This document shows, in pieces, positions 7,887 to 17,157 of a stretch of DNA of 64,000 nucleotides. Position 1 is the first letter of the stretch, and each line of letters starts with the position of its first letter. The stretch comes from Streptomyces sp. R21 (GTDB lineage Bacteria > Actinomycetota > Actinomycetes > Streptomycetales > Streptomycetaceae), in contig NZ_CP163435.1 of the NCBI RefSeq assembly GCF_041051975.1, positions 5,022,001-5,086,000 on the forward strand, given 5' to 3'. The position numbers and the translations under genes were made by a program. A model generated the notes under the pieces. The model did no database searches and was not told the origin of the DNA. It saw nothing but the letters and a program-made list of their open reading frames with translations.

Positions 7887-9203
7887 CTACGCCGGCACGT
7901 GCACCGTCTCCACCCGACTGGCGACGAGCCGCTCCCGCTCCCGCCGAGCCGCCTGCCCGCGCAACCGGAAGATCTGACTCAGCCCCACCGCCTGAAGAAC
8001 GAACACCGCGGCGAAGGCGATCCGGTAGTTGTCACCGGTGGCGTCCAGCAGCACCCCGATCGCCAGCAACGTGGTCATGGAGGCCACGAAGCCCCCCATG
8101 TTGGTGATCCCGGACGCCGTCCCCTGCCGCTCCGGCGGATTGGCGGGCCGCGCGAAGTCGAACCCGATCATGGACGCGGGCCCGCACGCCCCGAGCACCG
8201 TGCACAGCACGACGAGCACCCACATCGGCGCGTGCTCCCCGGGGTACACCAGCACGCCGGCCCAGACGACGGCGGTCGCGGCCACCGTGCCGAGCGCCAG
8301 CGGAAGCCGCGCCGCGTGATGCCGGGCCACGACCTGCCCGTAGACCAGTCCCACCAGCATGTTGGACAGGACGACGAGCGTCAGCAGTTCACCGGCCGTG
8401 GCCCGCGAGAGCCCCTGCGCCTCGACGAGGAACGGCATCCCCCACAGCAGCAGGAACACCATCGCCGGGAACTGTGTCGTGAAGTGCACCCACAGGCCCA
8501 GCCGGGTGCCGGGCTCCCGCCAGGACGCGAGGATCTGCCGGCGGACGTACGCGGCACCCCGGTGCGGGAACGGCTCGGGCTCGTGGCCCTCGGGGTGGTC
8601 CTTCAGGAACAGCAGCAGGAGTACGAGGACCACCACGCCGGCGGCCGCGCTGCCCGCGAAGGCCGCCGTCCAGCCCACGCCGTGCAGCAGCCGGGCGATG
8701 ACGAGCGTCGAGACGAGGTTGCCCGCCATGCCCGCGAGACCGGCGAACTGCGCGACCATCGGGCCGCGTCGGGCGGGGAACCACCGGGTGCCGAGCCGCA
8801 GCACGCTGATGAAGGTCATCGCGTCGCCGCAGCCGAGCAGCGCGCGCGACGCCAGCGCCATGCCGTACGAGGCGGAGAAGGCGAAGCCCAGCTGCCCCGC
8901 CGTGAACAGCACGACGCCGATGGTCAGCACCCTCTTGGTGCCGAGCCGGTCGACCAGCAGGCCGACGGGTATCTGCATGCCCGCGTACACGAGCAGTTGA
9001 AGGATCGAGAAGGTGGAGAGCGCGGAGGCGCCCACGTGGAAGCGGTCCACCGCGTCGAGTCCGGCCACGCCCAGTGACGTACGGAAGATGACGGCGACGA
9101 AGTAGACGGAGACGCCGATGCCCCAGACGGCGACGGCCCGGCGGCCGCCGGGCGGATCGCCGGGGAGGGCGACGGACCCCCCGGAACTCTTCGGGAAGCT
9201 CAT
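7887..9203 (-). CDS. MFS transporter
   Basis: A 438-aa integral membrane protein with about twelve hydrophobic segments. It carries the major-facilitator loop signature between the second and third helices (GLLVDRLGTKRVLTIG) and a cytoplasmic linker rich in Pro and charged residues (KDHPEGHEPEPFPHRG) at mid-length. It resembles anion/organic-acid or nitrate/hexuronate-type carriers; the substrate is unassigned. Its ATG overlaps the stop of the upstream GntR regulator gene by four bases, so the two form an operon and the regulator very probably controls the carrier. Confidence 0.85.
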   Translation of the reverse strand: MSFPKSSGGSVALPGDPPGGRRAVAVWGIGVSVYFVAVIFRTSLGVAGLDAVDRFHVGASALSTFSILQLLVYAGMQIPVGLLVDRLGTKRVLTIGVVLFTAGQLGFAFSASYGMALASRALLGCGDAMTFISVLRLGTRWFPARRGPMVAQFAGLAGMAGNLVSTLVIARLLHGVGWTAAFAGSAAAGVVVLVLLLLFLKDHPEGHEPEPFPHRGAAYVRRQILASWREPGTRLGLWVHFTTQFPAMVFLLLWGMPFLVEAQGLSRATAGELLTLVVLSNMLVGLVYGQVVARHHAARLPLALGTVAATAVVWAGVLVYPGEHAPMWVLVVLCTVLGACGPASMIGFDFARPANPPERQGTASGITNMGGFVASMTTLLAIGVLLDATGDNYRIAFAAVFVLQAVGLSQIFRLRGQAARRERERLVASRVETVHVPA

Positions 9204-9937
9204 CGGACCTCGCCCCGGGCCAGGTTGGAGAACCAGCTGACGTGCCGGTGGATGATGCCGACAACCGCCTCCGCGTCGCCGGAGCGCAGCGCTTCGAGGA
9301 TCTCCTCGTGCTCGGTGAGCGTCTTGGTGATCCGGTCGGGGTGGGCGTGCATGACGGCGACGCCCATCCTCAGCTGCCGGTCGCGCAGTTGGTCGTAGAG
9401 CCGCGAGAGGATCTCGTTGCCTCCGCTGCGGACGATCTCGGCGTGGAAGCAGCGGTCGGTGACGGCGGCGCCGGCCAGGTCCCCGGCGGCGGCCTGCTCC
9501 TTCTGCTTCGCCAGCAGCTCCTCGAGCCGGGCGATCAGCTGCGGGGCGGCGGGGACGGCCTTGCGCGCCGCGTGCTCCTCGACCAGCTGCCGGGTCTCGA
9601 CCACGTCCGCGATCTCCTGGGCGGAGACGGGCAGGACGAGTGCGCCCTTCTTCGGGTAGAGCTTGATCAGCCCCTCGACCTCCAGCTTGAGCAGCGCCTC
9701 GCGGACCGGGGTGCGCGAGACCCCGACCGCCTCGGCCAGCTCGCCCTCGGTGAGCAGTGTCCCGCCCTCGTAGCGGCGCTCCAGGACACCCTGCTTGACG
9801 TGCGCGTAGACGCGCTCGGCGGCGGGGGGCTGCTTCACGGCGGGAACAACAGCACCGGCGGGACCGGCAGATCCCGTCGACTCGGCGGAGACTTCACCCT
9901 CGGCGGGCGCGGAAGACACGGGGGCGACGGCAGGCAT
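9200..9937 (-). CDS. GntR-family transcriptional regulator (FadR/FCD type)
   Basis: A 245-aa regulator. An Ala/Pro-rich leader of about 35 residues precedes a winged-helix GntR domain with the classic GELAEAVGVSRTPVREALLKL (here the core SRTPVREAL at about residues 70-78). A C-terminal all-helical FCD domain has the metal-ligand pattern DRCFHAEI and IIHRHVSWF. FCD regulators sense organic acids or sugar acids. ATG 9937 (MPAVAPVSS) was chosen; an in-frame ATG at 9967 is possible. It is cotranscribed with the MFS carrier gene downstream (four-base overlap) and divergent from the carboxypeptidase gene. Confidence 0.87.
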   Translation of the reverse strand: MPAVAPVSSAPAEGEVSAESTGSAGPAGAVVPAVKQPPAAERVYAHVKQGVLERRYEGGTLLTEGELAEAVGVSRTPVREALLKLEVEGLIKLYPKKGALVLPVSAQEIADVVETRQLVEEHAARKAVPAAPQLIARLEELLAKQKEQAAAGDLAGAAVTDRCFHAEIVRSGGNEILSRLYDQLRDRQLRMGVAVMHAHPDRITKTLTEHEEILEALRSGDAEAVVGIIHRHVSWFSNLARGEVR

Positions 9938-10167
9938 GCGCACAGCATAGATACAACACGTACGCATGGCAGCACCCGTCCAATATCCGGACTTCACGGA
10001 GGTCGCAACGGACCCCATGCGCCTCTTCTCCCCCTCCCTTCAATCCCTTCAACTCGGACCCCGCCCACGAACCGCACAACCATTCGTGCTACTTACGTGT
10101 CAGAGGAGAAGCGGCATCCCCATGTGGCCGCACTCTTGGGGCATTTAACGTATTCGGGGTACTCGAC

Positions 10168-11064
10168 TTGATAACTGGCATGCAGGGTGTGCGCCTCCGT
10201 AGAGCTGCCGCCACCGTCATCACCACGGGCGCGCTGATCGCGGCCGGAACCCTCGGCGCGACTCCCGCGACCGCCGTCACCAAGCCCACGATCGCCGCTG
10301 TCGGCGGCTACGCCATGAACAACGGCACGGGCACCACGCTCTACACCAAGGCCGCGGACACCAAGCGGTCGACCGGCTCCACCACCAAGATCATGACCGC
10401 CAAGGTGGTCCTGGCCCAGTCGAACCTGAACCTCGACGCCAAGGTCACGATCCAGAAGGCCTACAGCGACTACGTGGTCGCCAACAACGCCTCGCAGGCC
10501 CACCTGATCGTCGGCGACAAGGTCACCGTCCGCCAGCTCCTGTACGGGTTGATGCTGCCGTCCGGCTGCGACGCCGCGTACGCGCTGGCCGACAAGTACG
10601 GCTCGGGCACCACGCGTGCCGCGCGCGTGAAGTCGTTCATCGGCAAGATGAACACCGCCGCGACGAGCCTCGGCCTGCACAACACGCACTTCGACTCGTT
10701 CGACGGCATCGGCAACGGCGCCAACTACTCGACGCCGCGCGACCTGACGAAGATCGCCAGCAGCGCGATGAAGAACTCGACGTTCCGCACGGTCGTGAAG
10801 ACCAAGGCGTACCAGGCGAAGACGGTCACCAAGACCGGCAGCATCCGCACGATGGACACGTGGAAGAACACCAACGGGCTGCTCAGCAGCTACAGCGGTG
10901 CGATCGGCGTGAAGACCGGCTCCGGCCCCGAGGCCAAGTACTGCCTCGTCTTCGCCGCCACCCGGGGCGGCAAGACGGTCATCGGCACCGTCCTCGCCTC
11001 CACGTCCATCCCGGCCCGCGAGTCGGACGCCACCAAGATCATGAACTACGGCTTCGCCCTGTAG
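10168..11064 (+). CDS. Secreted D-alanyl-D-alanine carboxypeptidase (peptidase S11)
   Basis: A 298-aa penicillin-binding-type carboxypeptidase that trims the terminal D-Ala of peptidoglycan stem peptides outside the cell. It has a signal peptide (RLRR, then a hydrophobic segment ending ATPATA at about residues 31-36) and all three active-site motifs: STTK (Ser71, Lys74), the SGC triad in LPSGCDAAYALAD and KTGS in GVKTGSGPEA. It is short, with no C-terminal amphipathic anchor. The start is uncertain: TTG 10168 has GGGG eight bases upstream, while ATG 10180 (MQGVRLRR) also gives a good signal peptide. A strong terminator follows. Confidence 0.87.
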   Translation: MITGMQGVRLRRAAATVITTGALIAAGTLGATPATAVTKPTIAAVGGYAMNNGTGTTLYTKAADTKRSTGSTTKIMTAKVVLAQSNLNLDAKVTIQKAYSDYVVANNASQAHLIVGDKVTVRQLLYGLMLPSGCDAAYALADKYGSGTTRAARVKSFIGKMNTAATSLGLHNTHFDSFDGIGNGANYSTPRDLTKIASSAMKNSTFRTVVKTKAYQAKTVTKTGSIRTMDTWKNTNGLLSSYSGAIGVKTGSGPEAKYCLVFAATRGGKTVIGTVLASTSIPARESDATKIMNYGFAL

Positions 11065-11081
11065 GTCACGCACACGGGGAA

Positions 11082-11116
11082 GGGGGCCGACCGCTCGTCG
11101 CGGTCGGCCCCCTTCT
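11082..11116 (+). terminator. Rho-independent-like terminator after the carboxypeptidase gene
   Basis: Perfect 13-bp GC-rich inverted repeat (11082-11094 with 11100-11112, loop TCGTC) followed by TTCT. It lies between the carboxypeptidase gene and the converging kinase gene, so it may serve both. Confidence 0.8.
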
Positions 11117-11171
11117 GCCGTTCGTGCGGGACCGCGAAAGTCCCTGGGCCCGGTCGCCCGTCGACAGGTCC

Positions 11172-12830
11172 CTAGGCCGGGTCGCCCGTCGAGACGAAGA
11201 GCTGGATGTCCGGCATGTTCTTCGGGTCCTCATCGGTTCCGCCGATGGGCAGTTGCGCCATGACGGTGCCTTCGCCGTACGTGTTCTCGTCCTGGTGCTT
11301 GATCGTCCACGTCCAGCCCGCTGCCCGCATGCAGGCCTTCACCGAGTCGATGTTCTTGAAGGTGAAGTCCGGGACCTCGATCTTGTCCGGGTCGTTGTAC
11401 GACTCGACCGGGTCGGTGCACTTGGCCGTCTCGATGGTCTTCGTCGTGTCCGGCCCCCGGTGCCCCGACGCCTGCGAGGACGAGGCGCTGGAGCTGGAAC
11501 TCGCGCTGTTGCCGCCCTTGTCGTCGTCGCTGCCGCCGTTCAGGGTGAGGGCGGTGATCAGGCCGCCGATGGCGACGACGGCGACCAGGATGGAGCCGAT
11601 GATGACCGGCTTGTTGCTCTTGCCACTGCCGGAGCCGCCCGATCCGCTCGAGTGCGGGGTCGTGGGCTGCGGTGTGAGGTTGTACGGCGGCGGGGTCGAC
11701 GCGCCCTGCTGGGGGGCGTACGCGGAGGTCTGCGCCGGGGGCTGGTAGCCGCCCTGCTGCGGGTAGCCGTACGACGGGGCCGGAGTGGCGGGCGGCGGGG
11801 TCGGGGTGCCGTACGGGCCCGGCTGGTACGGCGTCTGCACCTGGCCCATGGGGCCCGGCGCCGTCTGGTCGACGGGCGGGAACACGGCGGAGCCGACGCC
11901 CGCACCGCTCGCCGTCGGGGCGCCCGGCACGATGCTCGGCGCGGCGGCCTGGAAGGACTGGGCCACCCGCAGGCACTCGTCGCGCATCGCCTCGGCGTTG
12001 GGGAAACGCTCGTTCGGGTTCTTCTTCAGCGCACGGGCGACCAGCGCGTCCACCGCCGGCGGCAGGGACCTGTTGATCGAGGAGGGAGCCACCGGCTCCT
12101 CCTGGACGTGCGCGTACGCGATCGCCAGCGGCGAGTCCGCCTCGAACGGCAGCCGCCCGGTGACCAGTTGGAACAGCATGATGCCGACCGAGTAGAGGTC
12201 GGAGCGGGCGTCCACGCCCCGGCCGAGCGCCTGCTCGGGGGAGAGGTACTGCGGGGTGCCGACGACCATGCCGGTCTGCGTCATCGACGTGACCCCGGAC
12301 TGCATGGCGCGGGCGATGCCGAAGTCCATCACCTTGACGACGTTGCGCTTCGTCATCATCACGTTGCCCGGCTTGATGTCCCGGTGGACCAGGCCCATCT
12401 CGTGGCTGATCTCCAGCGCGGCCAGCACGTCCGCGGTGATCTTCAGCGCCTTGTCGGCGGGCATGGCGCCGTACTGCTGGATGTCCGCGTCGAGCACCGA
12501 GCCGAGCGGATTGCCCTCGATGTACTCCATGACGATGTACGGCGTCGTCATGCCGTCGAGATCGTCCTCGCCGGTGTCGAAGACCGAGACGATGTTCGTG
12601 TGCGTGAGTTTCGCCACGGACTGAGCCTCGCGGCGGAACCGCTCGCGGAAGGCCTGCTCCCGCCCGAGCTCGGTGTGCAGCGTCTTGATCGCGACCTGCC
12701 GGTCGAGCACCGAGTCGTACGCGAGGTGCACCGAGGCCATGCCGCCCTCGCCGAGCAGATCACGCAGCTGGTAGCGGCCGCCGGCGACCGCACGCCCCGC
12801 GTACCGGCCCTGTGCGCCGTCCTGGCTCAT
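11172..12830 (-). CDS. Membrane Ser/Thr protein kinase (Hanks type)
   Basis: A 552-aa kinase. The catalytic domain (about residues 18-275) has the Gly loop LGEGGMASV, Lys49 (VAIK), HRDIKPGN (149-156), DFG (169-171) and the activation segment TQTGMVVGTPQYLSPEQ. A Pro/Tyr/Gln-rich juxtamembrane region follows. A single transmembrane helix (IIGSILVAVVAIGGLITALTL in part) then leads to an extracytoplasmic tail of about 110 residues. This tail carries one PASTA-like unit (VPDFTFKNIDSVKACMRAAGW) with cysteines. It is therefore a receptor-like kinase, possibly sensing cell-wall or external ligands. ATG 12830 was chosen (MSQDGAQG). It is divergent from the related kinase at 13194. Confidence 0.9.
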   Translation of the reverse strand: MSQDGAQGRYAGRAVAGGRYQLRDLLGEGGMASVHLAYDSVLDRQVAIKTLHTELGREQAFRERFRREAQSVAKLTHTNIVSVFDTGEDDLDGMTTPYIVMEYIEGNPLGSVLDADIQQYGAMPADKALKITADVLAALEISHEMGLVHRDIKPGNVMMTKRNVVKVMDFGIARAMQSGVTSMTQTGMVVGTPQYLSPEQALGRGVDARSDLYSVGIMLFQLVTGRLPFEADSPLAIAYAHVQEEPVAPSSINRSLPPAVDALVARALKKNPNERFPNAEAMRDECLRVAQSFQAAAPSIVPGAPTASGAGVGSAVFPPVDQTAPGPMGQVQTPYQPGPYGTPTPPPATPAPSYGYPQQGGYQPPAQTSAYAPQQGASTPPPYNLTPQPTTPHSSGSGGSGSGKSNKPVIIGSILVAVVAIGGLITALTLNGGSDDDKGGNSASSSSSASSSQASGHRGPDTTKTIETAKCTDPVESYNDPDKIEVPDFTFKNIDSVKACMRAAGWTWTIKHQDENTYGEGTVMAQLPIGGTDEDPKNMPDIQLFVSTGDPA

Positions 12831-13193
12831 CTTCTGCGTCCCCCATCGGCGCGGCGGCCGCGGCTGGTTGCTCCCGCGTCCCGTATCTCCATGATCAACG
12901 GCCCATTGTCCGTGATCCATTGGCTTATTCCGGCCCAAGTCTGCCGTAGGCCACTGACACGTCAAGCTCGGTGCCCGTTCCGTGACCGTCTGAGAAAGAA
13001 GCGTCGCGGAAGCGTTACAGGTGGCGTACGGCCGGTACACAGAATTTGCACGACAGGCCCCGCTCCGGGTTTGATGGCCGGTCCTTCTCGATTCCAACCC
13101 GGACCGGCGCCTTGCACAGAGCCTGTAGCGTGGCCCGACGGAGACCGTAACAACCACCGCGCAGACCGCGGGCAGAAACGACGGCGAGGACTG
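12831..13193. promoter_or_regulatory. 363-bp divergent intergenic region between two kinase genes
   Basis: No gene is visible. The stretch must hold the promoters of both kinase genes. It is less GC-rich near 12895-12950 and 12975-13050. The start of the plus-strand kinase is set by GAGGA at 13186-13190. I find no convincing operator or terminator here. Confidence 0.45.
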
Positions 13194-14771
13194 ATGGCAC
13201 AGCAGCAGCGCGCTCAGGGCCCGTCCGACCCCGAGGCGACTGGCGGCGGTATGTCAGATGCGCCGGAGATGTGGGGTAACGGCGGACTGGTCGGGGACGG
13301 CCGGTATCGGCTCACCCACAGACTCGGCCGGGGCGGCATGGCCGAGGTGTTCGCGGCCGAGGACGTACGCCTCGGACGCACCGTCGCGGTCAAGCTGCTC
13401 CGCTCCGACCTCGCCGAGGACCCGGTCTCCAAGGCCCGCTTCACGCGCGAGGCCCAGTCGGTGGCCGGACTCAACCACCACGCGGTCGTCGCGGTGTACG
13501 ACTCCGGCGAGGACGCGGTCGGCCACGGAGTCGTGCCGTACATCGTGATGGAGCTCGTCGAGGGCCGCACGATCCGCGACCTGCTGCTCAACGCCGAGGC
13601 CCCCGGGCCCGAGCAGGCACTGATCATCGTCTCCGGGGTCCTCGAGGCGCTCGCCTACTCCCACCAGCACGGCATCGTGCACCGCGACATCAAGCCCGCG
13701 AACGTGATCATCACGCAGACCGGCGCGGTCAAGGTGATGGACTTCGGCATCGCGCGCGCCCTGCACGGCGCGCAGTCCACGATGACGCAGACCGGCATGG
13801 TCATGGGCACGCCGCAGTACCTCTCCCCGGAGCAGGCGCTCGGCAAGGCCGTCGACCACCGCTCCGACCTGTACGCGACCGGCTGCCTGCTCTACGAACT
13901 GCTCGCGCTGCGGCCCCCGTTCACCGGTGAGACACCGTTGTCGGTGGTCTACCAGCACGTCCAGGACATGCCGGTACCGCCGTCCCAGACCTCGGACGGC
14001 GTGTCCCCGCCGGAGCTCGACGGCCTTGTCATGCGCTCGCTGGCCAAGGAGCCGGACGATCGCTTCCAGACCGCCGAGGAGATGCGCGGCCTCGTCCAGT
14101 ACGGGCTGCAGATGCTGTACGACCAGGGCGGCCACACCGGCACCTGGAACACCGGGCCCGTGACCATGCACGAGGGCCGGCACACTCCGGCGGCGGGCTT
14201 CGCGGGCACCACCGTGCTGCCGCACCCCGGCGACTCGGGCACCTCGCAGATCCCGCAGCAGATCCTGCCCGCCGGGTACGGCGGCGGGGACGACGGCGGC
14301 TTCGAGGGGCACGGCAACAAGGGCGGCGGCCGCGGCAAGCTGTGGATCCTCGCGGTCCTCGCGGTGATCGCCATCACGGCGGGCGTCGCGTTCGCGCTCA
14401 ACAAGGCCGGCAATGACGGCAGCGGCGGCACCGACACGACGCCGACGCCGACCACCTCGCACTCCACCAAGGACAAGGACTCCAGCGCGTCTCCGAGCGA
14501 CGAGCCGAGCGACGACTCCACGGACACCGGGACCGGCACGGGCAACAACTCCGGCAGCTGGTCGCCGTCCTCCACCCCCTCCCAGAGCTACAGCGACGAG
14601 CCCTCGACGGAGCCCACGACGCCGTCGAGCGAGCCGACGAAGTCGACGCCGACCACCAAGGAGCCGACGGAGGACCCGACGCCCTCGGAGGACCCGGTGA
14701 CGCCGCCGTCGGACCCGGCGGACGGCGGCACCGCCGACGGTGGCACCACGACCGGTGTAGGCGGCGGCTGA
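13194..14771 (+). CDS. Membrane Ser/Thr protein kinase (Hanks type)
   Basis: A 525-aa kinase. After a 33-residue leader, the catalytic domain (about 37-295) has LGRGGMAEV, Lys67 (VAVK), HRDIKPAN (163-170), DFG (183-185) and the activation loop TQTGMVMGTPQYLSPEQ. One transmembrane helix (LWILAVLAVIAITAGVAFAL, about residues 383-402) separates it from an outer tail made almost only of Ser, Thr, Pro, Asp and Glu, with no PASTA repeats. That tail looks like a wall-spanning stalk and could be glycosylated or itself phosphorylated. Its kinase domain is very similar to that of the divergent neighbour, suggesting an old duplication. The ATG follows GAGGA at 13186. Confidence 0.9.
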   Translation: MAQQQRAQGPSDPEATGGGMSDAPEMWGNGGLVGDGRYRLTHRLGRGGMAEVFAAEDVRLGRTVAVKLLRSDLAEDPVSKARFTREAQSVAGLNHHAVVAVYDSGEDAVGHGVVPYIVMELVEGRTIRDLLLNAEAPGPEQALIIVSGVLEALAYSHQHGIVHRDIKPANVIITQTGAVKVMDFGIARALHGAQSTMTQTGMVMGTPQYLSPEQALGKAVDHRSDLYATGCLLYELLALRPPFTGETPLSVVYQHVQDMPVPPSQTSDGVSPPELDGLVMRSLAKEPDDRFQTAEEMRGLVQYGLQMLYDQGGHTGTWNTGPVTMHEGRHTPAAGFAGTTVLPHPGDSGTSQIPQQILPAGYGGGDDGGFEGHGNKGGGRGKLWILAVLAVIAITAGVAFALNKAGNDGSGGTDTTPTPTTSHSTKDKDSSASPSDEPSDDSTDTGTGTGNNSGSWSPSSTPSQSYSDEPSTEPTTPSSEPTKSTPTTKEPTEDPTPSEDPVTPPSDPADGGTADGGTTTGVGGG

Positions 14772-14799
14772 TCGCGTCGGCTCACTGAGCGAAGCAGCG

Positions 14800-14834
14800 A
14801 AAATGGGGTCCACGCGCGCGTGGACCCCGTTTTC
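14800..14834. terminator. Bidirectional terminator after the kinase gene
   Basis: A 24-bp perfect palindrome (14805-14828) flanked by AAAA on the left and TTTT on the right, so it can terminate transcription from both sides. It lies between the plus-strand kinase and the converging APH-type gene. Confidence 0.85.
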
Positions 14835-14863
14835 GTGGGCTCACCCGACGATCTCTCGTCGGC

Positions 14864-15955
14864 TCACCCCGCGAACGCCTCCCGCACCGCCGCGTACTCC
14901 CGTGTCCACCACACCACCAGCGCCGAGGCCGCGGGGAACTGCGGATCGGCGCGGGTGTCGCCGCGCTCGTAGTGCCAGCGCAGTATCCAGAAGTCGTTGA
15001 GGCGCTCCCACCAGACGCGGTGCACGGCCGCCGCGAGTTCGGCGGGGCCCGCGCCCGCGGTACGCCGGTAGGCGCGCGCGTAGGCCCGTACCTTCGCCAG
15101 ATCGAGCGTCCCGACGGGGCGGACGAAGAAGATCACGGCGGCGCGGACGGCCTCCTCCGCGCGGGGCTGCACGCCGAGCCGGTCCCAGTCGACGATCGCG
15201 GCCGGCTCGCCGTCGCGGTAGAGCAGGTTGAACGGGTGGAAGTCGCCGTGCACCCAGCCCTCCGAGCCGCCCTGCGGGGGCCGCCGGTCCGCGTGCCGTT
15301 CCAGGAGGGCGCGCCGCTCCAGGAGCCGGTGGCCGGCCAGCTCGTCGAAGGCGTCGCAGGGGCGGTGGCGGCGCACCCGGGCGAGCAGGTCGTCGATGAG
15401 CGCGAAGGTGTCGGCGGGGTCGGCGCCGTCGGACCGATGCGCGGGCGCACGCCCTGGCTCGGGCGCGCGCCCCTGCGCCGGCATGACGCGCTCCAAGCTG
15501 GCGTGCACGACGCCCAGGAGCGCCCCCAGCCGGGTGCACTGCGCCGTCGTGAGCTGGCCGCCGTGCCGGTGCCGGCCGTCGATCCAGGGGTGCAGGGCGT
15601 AGGCGTGGCCCCCGACGACGGCGACCGTGCGCCCGTCGGTGCCGGTCAGCGGCGGGGCGACGGGAACGCCGAGGTCGGCGAGGCGCTGGGTGGCCCGGTG
15701 CTGGTGGGCGATGGCGGCGGGGTCGGCGGTCTCGGGGTCGAAGTGGTGCTTGAGGAAGTACCGGCCGCGGGTCGTGGCGACCCGGTAGCCGCGGTTCAGC
15801 AGTCCCTGGTCGACGGGTTCACAGGTCAGCGCGGACCCGGCGGCGTACTGCCGCAGCAGGGCGCCCAGCGGGGGCGTGTGCGACACAGGGGGTGGTACGA
15901 GGCGCACGGGGAGTCGTACATGGGGCACGGACGGTGGTACAGATGAGCGCGGCAC
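14864..15955 (-). CDS. APH-fold phosphotransferase family protein
   Basis: A protein of about 363 aa with the aminoglycoside/choline-kinase fold. It has an N-lobe with YFLKHHF (putative ATP-binding Lys), the catalytic loop WVHGDFHPFNLLY (His-Gly-Asp and Asn) and the metal-binding AIVDWDRLG. Members phosphorylate small molecules such as aminoglycosides, homoserine, methylthioribose or choline; no substrate can be assigned and a role in resistance should not be assumed. The start is unclear: the longest frame runs into the neighbouring PPOX gene, and GTG codons at 15955, 15928, 15907 and 15886 are all possible with no clear ribosome-binding site. Confidence 0.8.
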   Translation of the reverse strand: MPRSSVPPSVPHVRLPVRLVPPPVSHTPPLGALLRQYAAGSALTCEPVDQGLLNRGYRVATTRGRYFLKHHFDPETADPAAIAHQHRATQRLADLGVPVAPPLTGTDGRTVAVVGGHAYALHPWIDGRHRHGGQLTTAQCTRLGALLGVVHASLERVMPAQGRAPEPGRAPAHRSDGADPADTFALIDDLLARVRRHRPCDAFDELAGHRLLERRALLERHADRRPPQGGSEGWVHGDFHPFNLLYRDGEPAAIVDWDRLGVQPRAEEAVRAAVIFFVRPVGTLDLAKVRAYARAYRRTAGAGPAELAAAVHRVWWERLNDFWILRWHYERGDTRADPQFPAASALVVWWTREYAAVREAFAG

Positions 15956-15989
15956 GCGCCAGATGGTAGGGCACCTGGCCCCGGGTCGA

Positions 15990-16412
15990 TTACGGACGGT
16001 GCGTGTACCGGTGCTCCAGGCCACTGTCCGTGGAGTGCACGGTGGCGAACTCCGGTTCGATGCTCAGGTAGACCGGGTCGAAGGGCTCGCCGTCCACGCG
16101 GTGCGGGGCAGGGCCGAACCGGTCGAGCTCGTCCGCGGTCGGCTCGTGAGCCCCGCAGCGGCCCACGATCTGCACGGTCCACAGTCCCTCGCCGGACCGG
16201 ACGGCACTCAGGTTGTCGGCGCCGTACGCGACGACGCTGCCGGCGCACGCCTGGTGGTAGCCCAGGCCCTTGTGCATGCGCAGCAGGAGGCGGCCGTCCA
16301 CGGTGATGTGGCGGGCGAACGCGAGGAAGGGCAGCGCGCGCATGCTGGTGGCGACCCGTCCGTAGTCGGTACGCGCGAGCAGTTCCACGGCGAGCTGTTC
16401 GTCGGTCGGCAT
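15990..16412 (-). CDS. Pyridoxamine 5'-phosphate oxidase-fold protein
   Basis: A 140-aa split-barrel protein (PPOX/flavin-reductase-like superfamily). The opening is characteristic: LLARTDYGRVATSMRALPFLAFARH, followed by MHKGLGYHQACAGSVVAYGAD (quoted in parts: YGRVATSMRALPF; SVVAYGAD). Such proteins bind FMN, F420 or heme and are often small oxidoreductases; the cofactor cannot be told here. ATG 16412 follows GGTGG and was chosen over a longer frame. It lies 79 bp downstream of the response-regulator gene on the same strand, so the two may share a transcript. Confidence 0.8.
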   Translation of the reverse strand: MPTDEQLAVELLARTDYGRVATSMRALPFLAFARHITVDGRLLLRMHKGLGYHQACAGSVVAYGADNLSAVRSGEGLWTVQIVGRCGAHEPTADELDRFGPAPHRVDGEPFDPVYLSIEPEFATVHSTDSGLEHRYTHRP

Positions 16413-16491
16413 GCCACCAATGTCCGGCACCGGGAAGGGCGGGAAGAAGAGGATCCCGCCCCGAGCGCCCGGGACGTAAGTCCCGAATATT

Positions 16492-17157
16492 TCAGCGGCG
16501 CTGTTTCTCCGCCTGCATGCGGGCCACATAGGCGGCCGCCTGGGAACGGCGCTCCATTCCCAGTTTGGAAAGCAGACTCGATACGTAGTTCTTGATCGTC
16601 TTCTCGGCGAGATGCAGCCGCTCGCCGATCACACGGTTGGTGAGACCCTCGCCGATCAGATCCAGGATCCTGCGCTCCTGGTCGGTGAGGTGGGCGAGCC
16701 TGTCGTCCTCCTTGGAGCCCCCGCCGTCGCGCAGCCGCTCCAGCACCCGCGCGGTGGCCACCGGGTCCAGCAGGGACTTCCCGGCGGCGACGTCACGGAC
16801 CGCCGAAAGCAGTTCGCCGCCGCGGATCGCCTTCAGGACATAGCCCGAGGCACCCGCCATGATCGCGTCGAAGAGGGCCTCGTCGTCGGCGAACGAGGTC
16901 AGCATCAGGCACTTGATGTTCTCGTCCCGGGAGCGGATCTCGCGGCACACCTCGACGCCGCTGCCGTCCGGGAGCCGTACGTCCAGCACGGCCACGTCGG
17001 GGCGGGTGGCCGGAATCCGCACCATCGCGTCGGCCGCCGTACCGGCCTCGCCGACCACCTCGATGTCGTCCTCCACCGAGAGCAGCTCATGGACGCCGCG
17101 ACGGACGACCTCATGGTCGTCGAGGAGAAATACGGTGATTTTTCCATCTTCGGGCAC
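16492..17157 (-). CDS. NarL/DevR-type response regulator
   Basis: A 221-aa two-component regulator. The receiver domain (about 8-125) has the acidic pair LLDDHEVVRRG, the phospho-acceptor Asp in VAVLDVRLPDGSG (about residue 55), Thr/Ser in LMLTSFADDEALF and Lys in GYVLKAIRGGE. A GerE/LuxR HTH closes the protein (LTDQERRILDLIGEGLTNRV and LAEKTIKNYVSSLLSKLGM). The sequence is close to the DevR/DosR branch, which responds to oxygen or nitric oxide through a heme kinase; no cognate kinase lies next to it, so it is an orphan. The start GTG 17157 has only weak support. It is divergent from the bkd operon. Confidence 0.88.
   Translation of the reverse strand: MPEDGKITVFLLDDHEVVRRGVHELLSVEDDIEVVGEAGTAADAMVRIPATRPDVAVLDVRLPDGSGVEVCREIRSRDENIKCLMLTSFADDEALFDAIMAGASGYVLKAIRGGELLSAVRDVAAGKSLLDPVATARVLERLRDGGGSKEDDRLAHLTDQERRILDLIGEGLTNRVIGERLHLAEKTIKNYVSSLLSKLGMERRSQAAAYVARMQAEKQRR

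Noticed and set aside
10860..13193. Long upstream extension of the kinase gene frame
   Set aside because: It runs through the carboxypeptidase and the minus-strand kinase. The real start has GAGGA before ATG 13194.
14864..15955. Aminoglycoside resistance gene
   Set aside because: The APH fold is clear but substrate residues cannot be judged; many Streptomyces paralogues are metabolic kinases.
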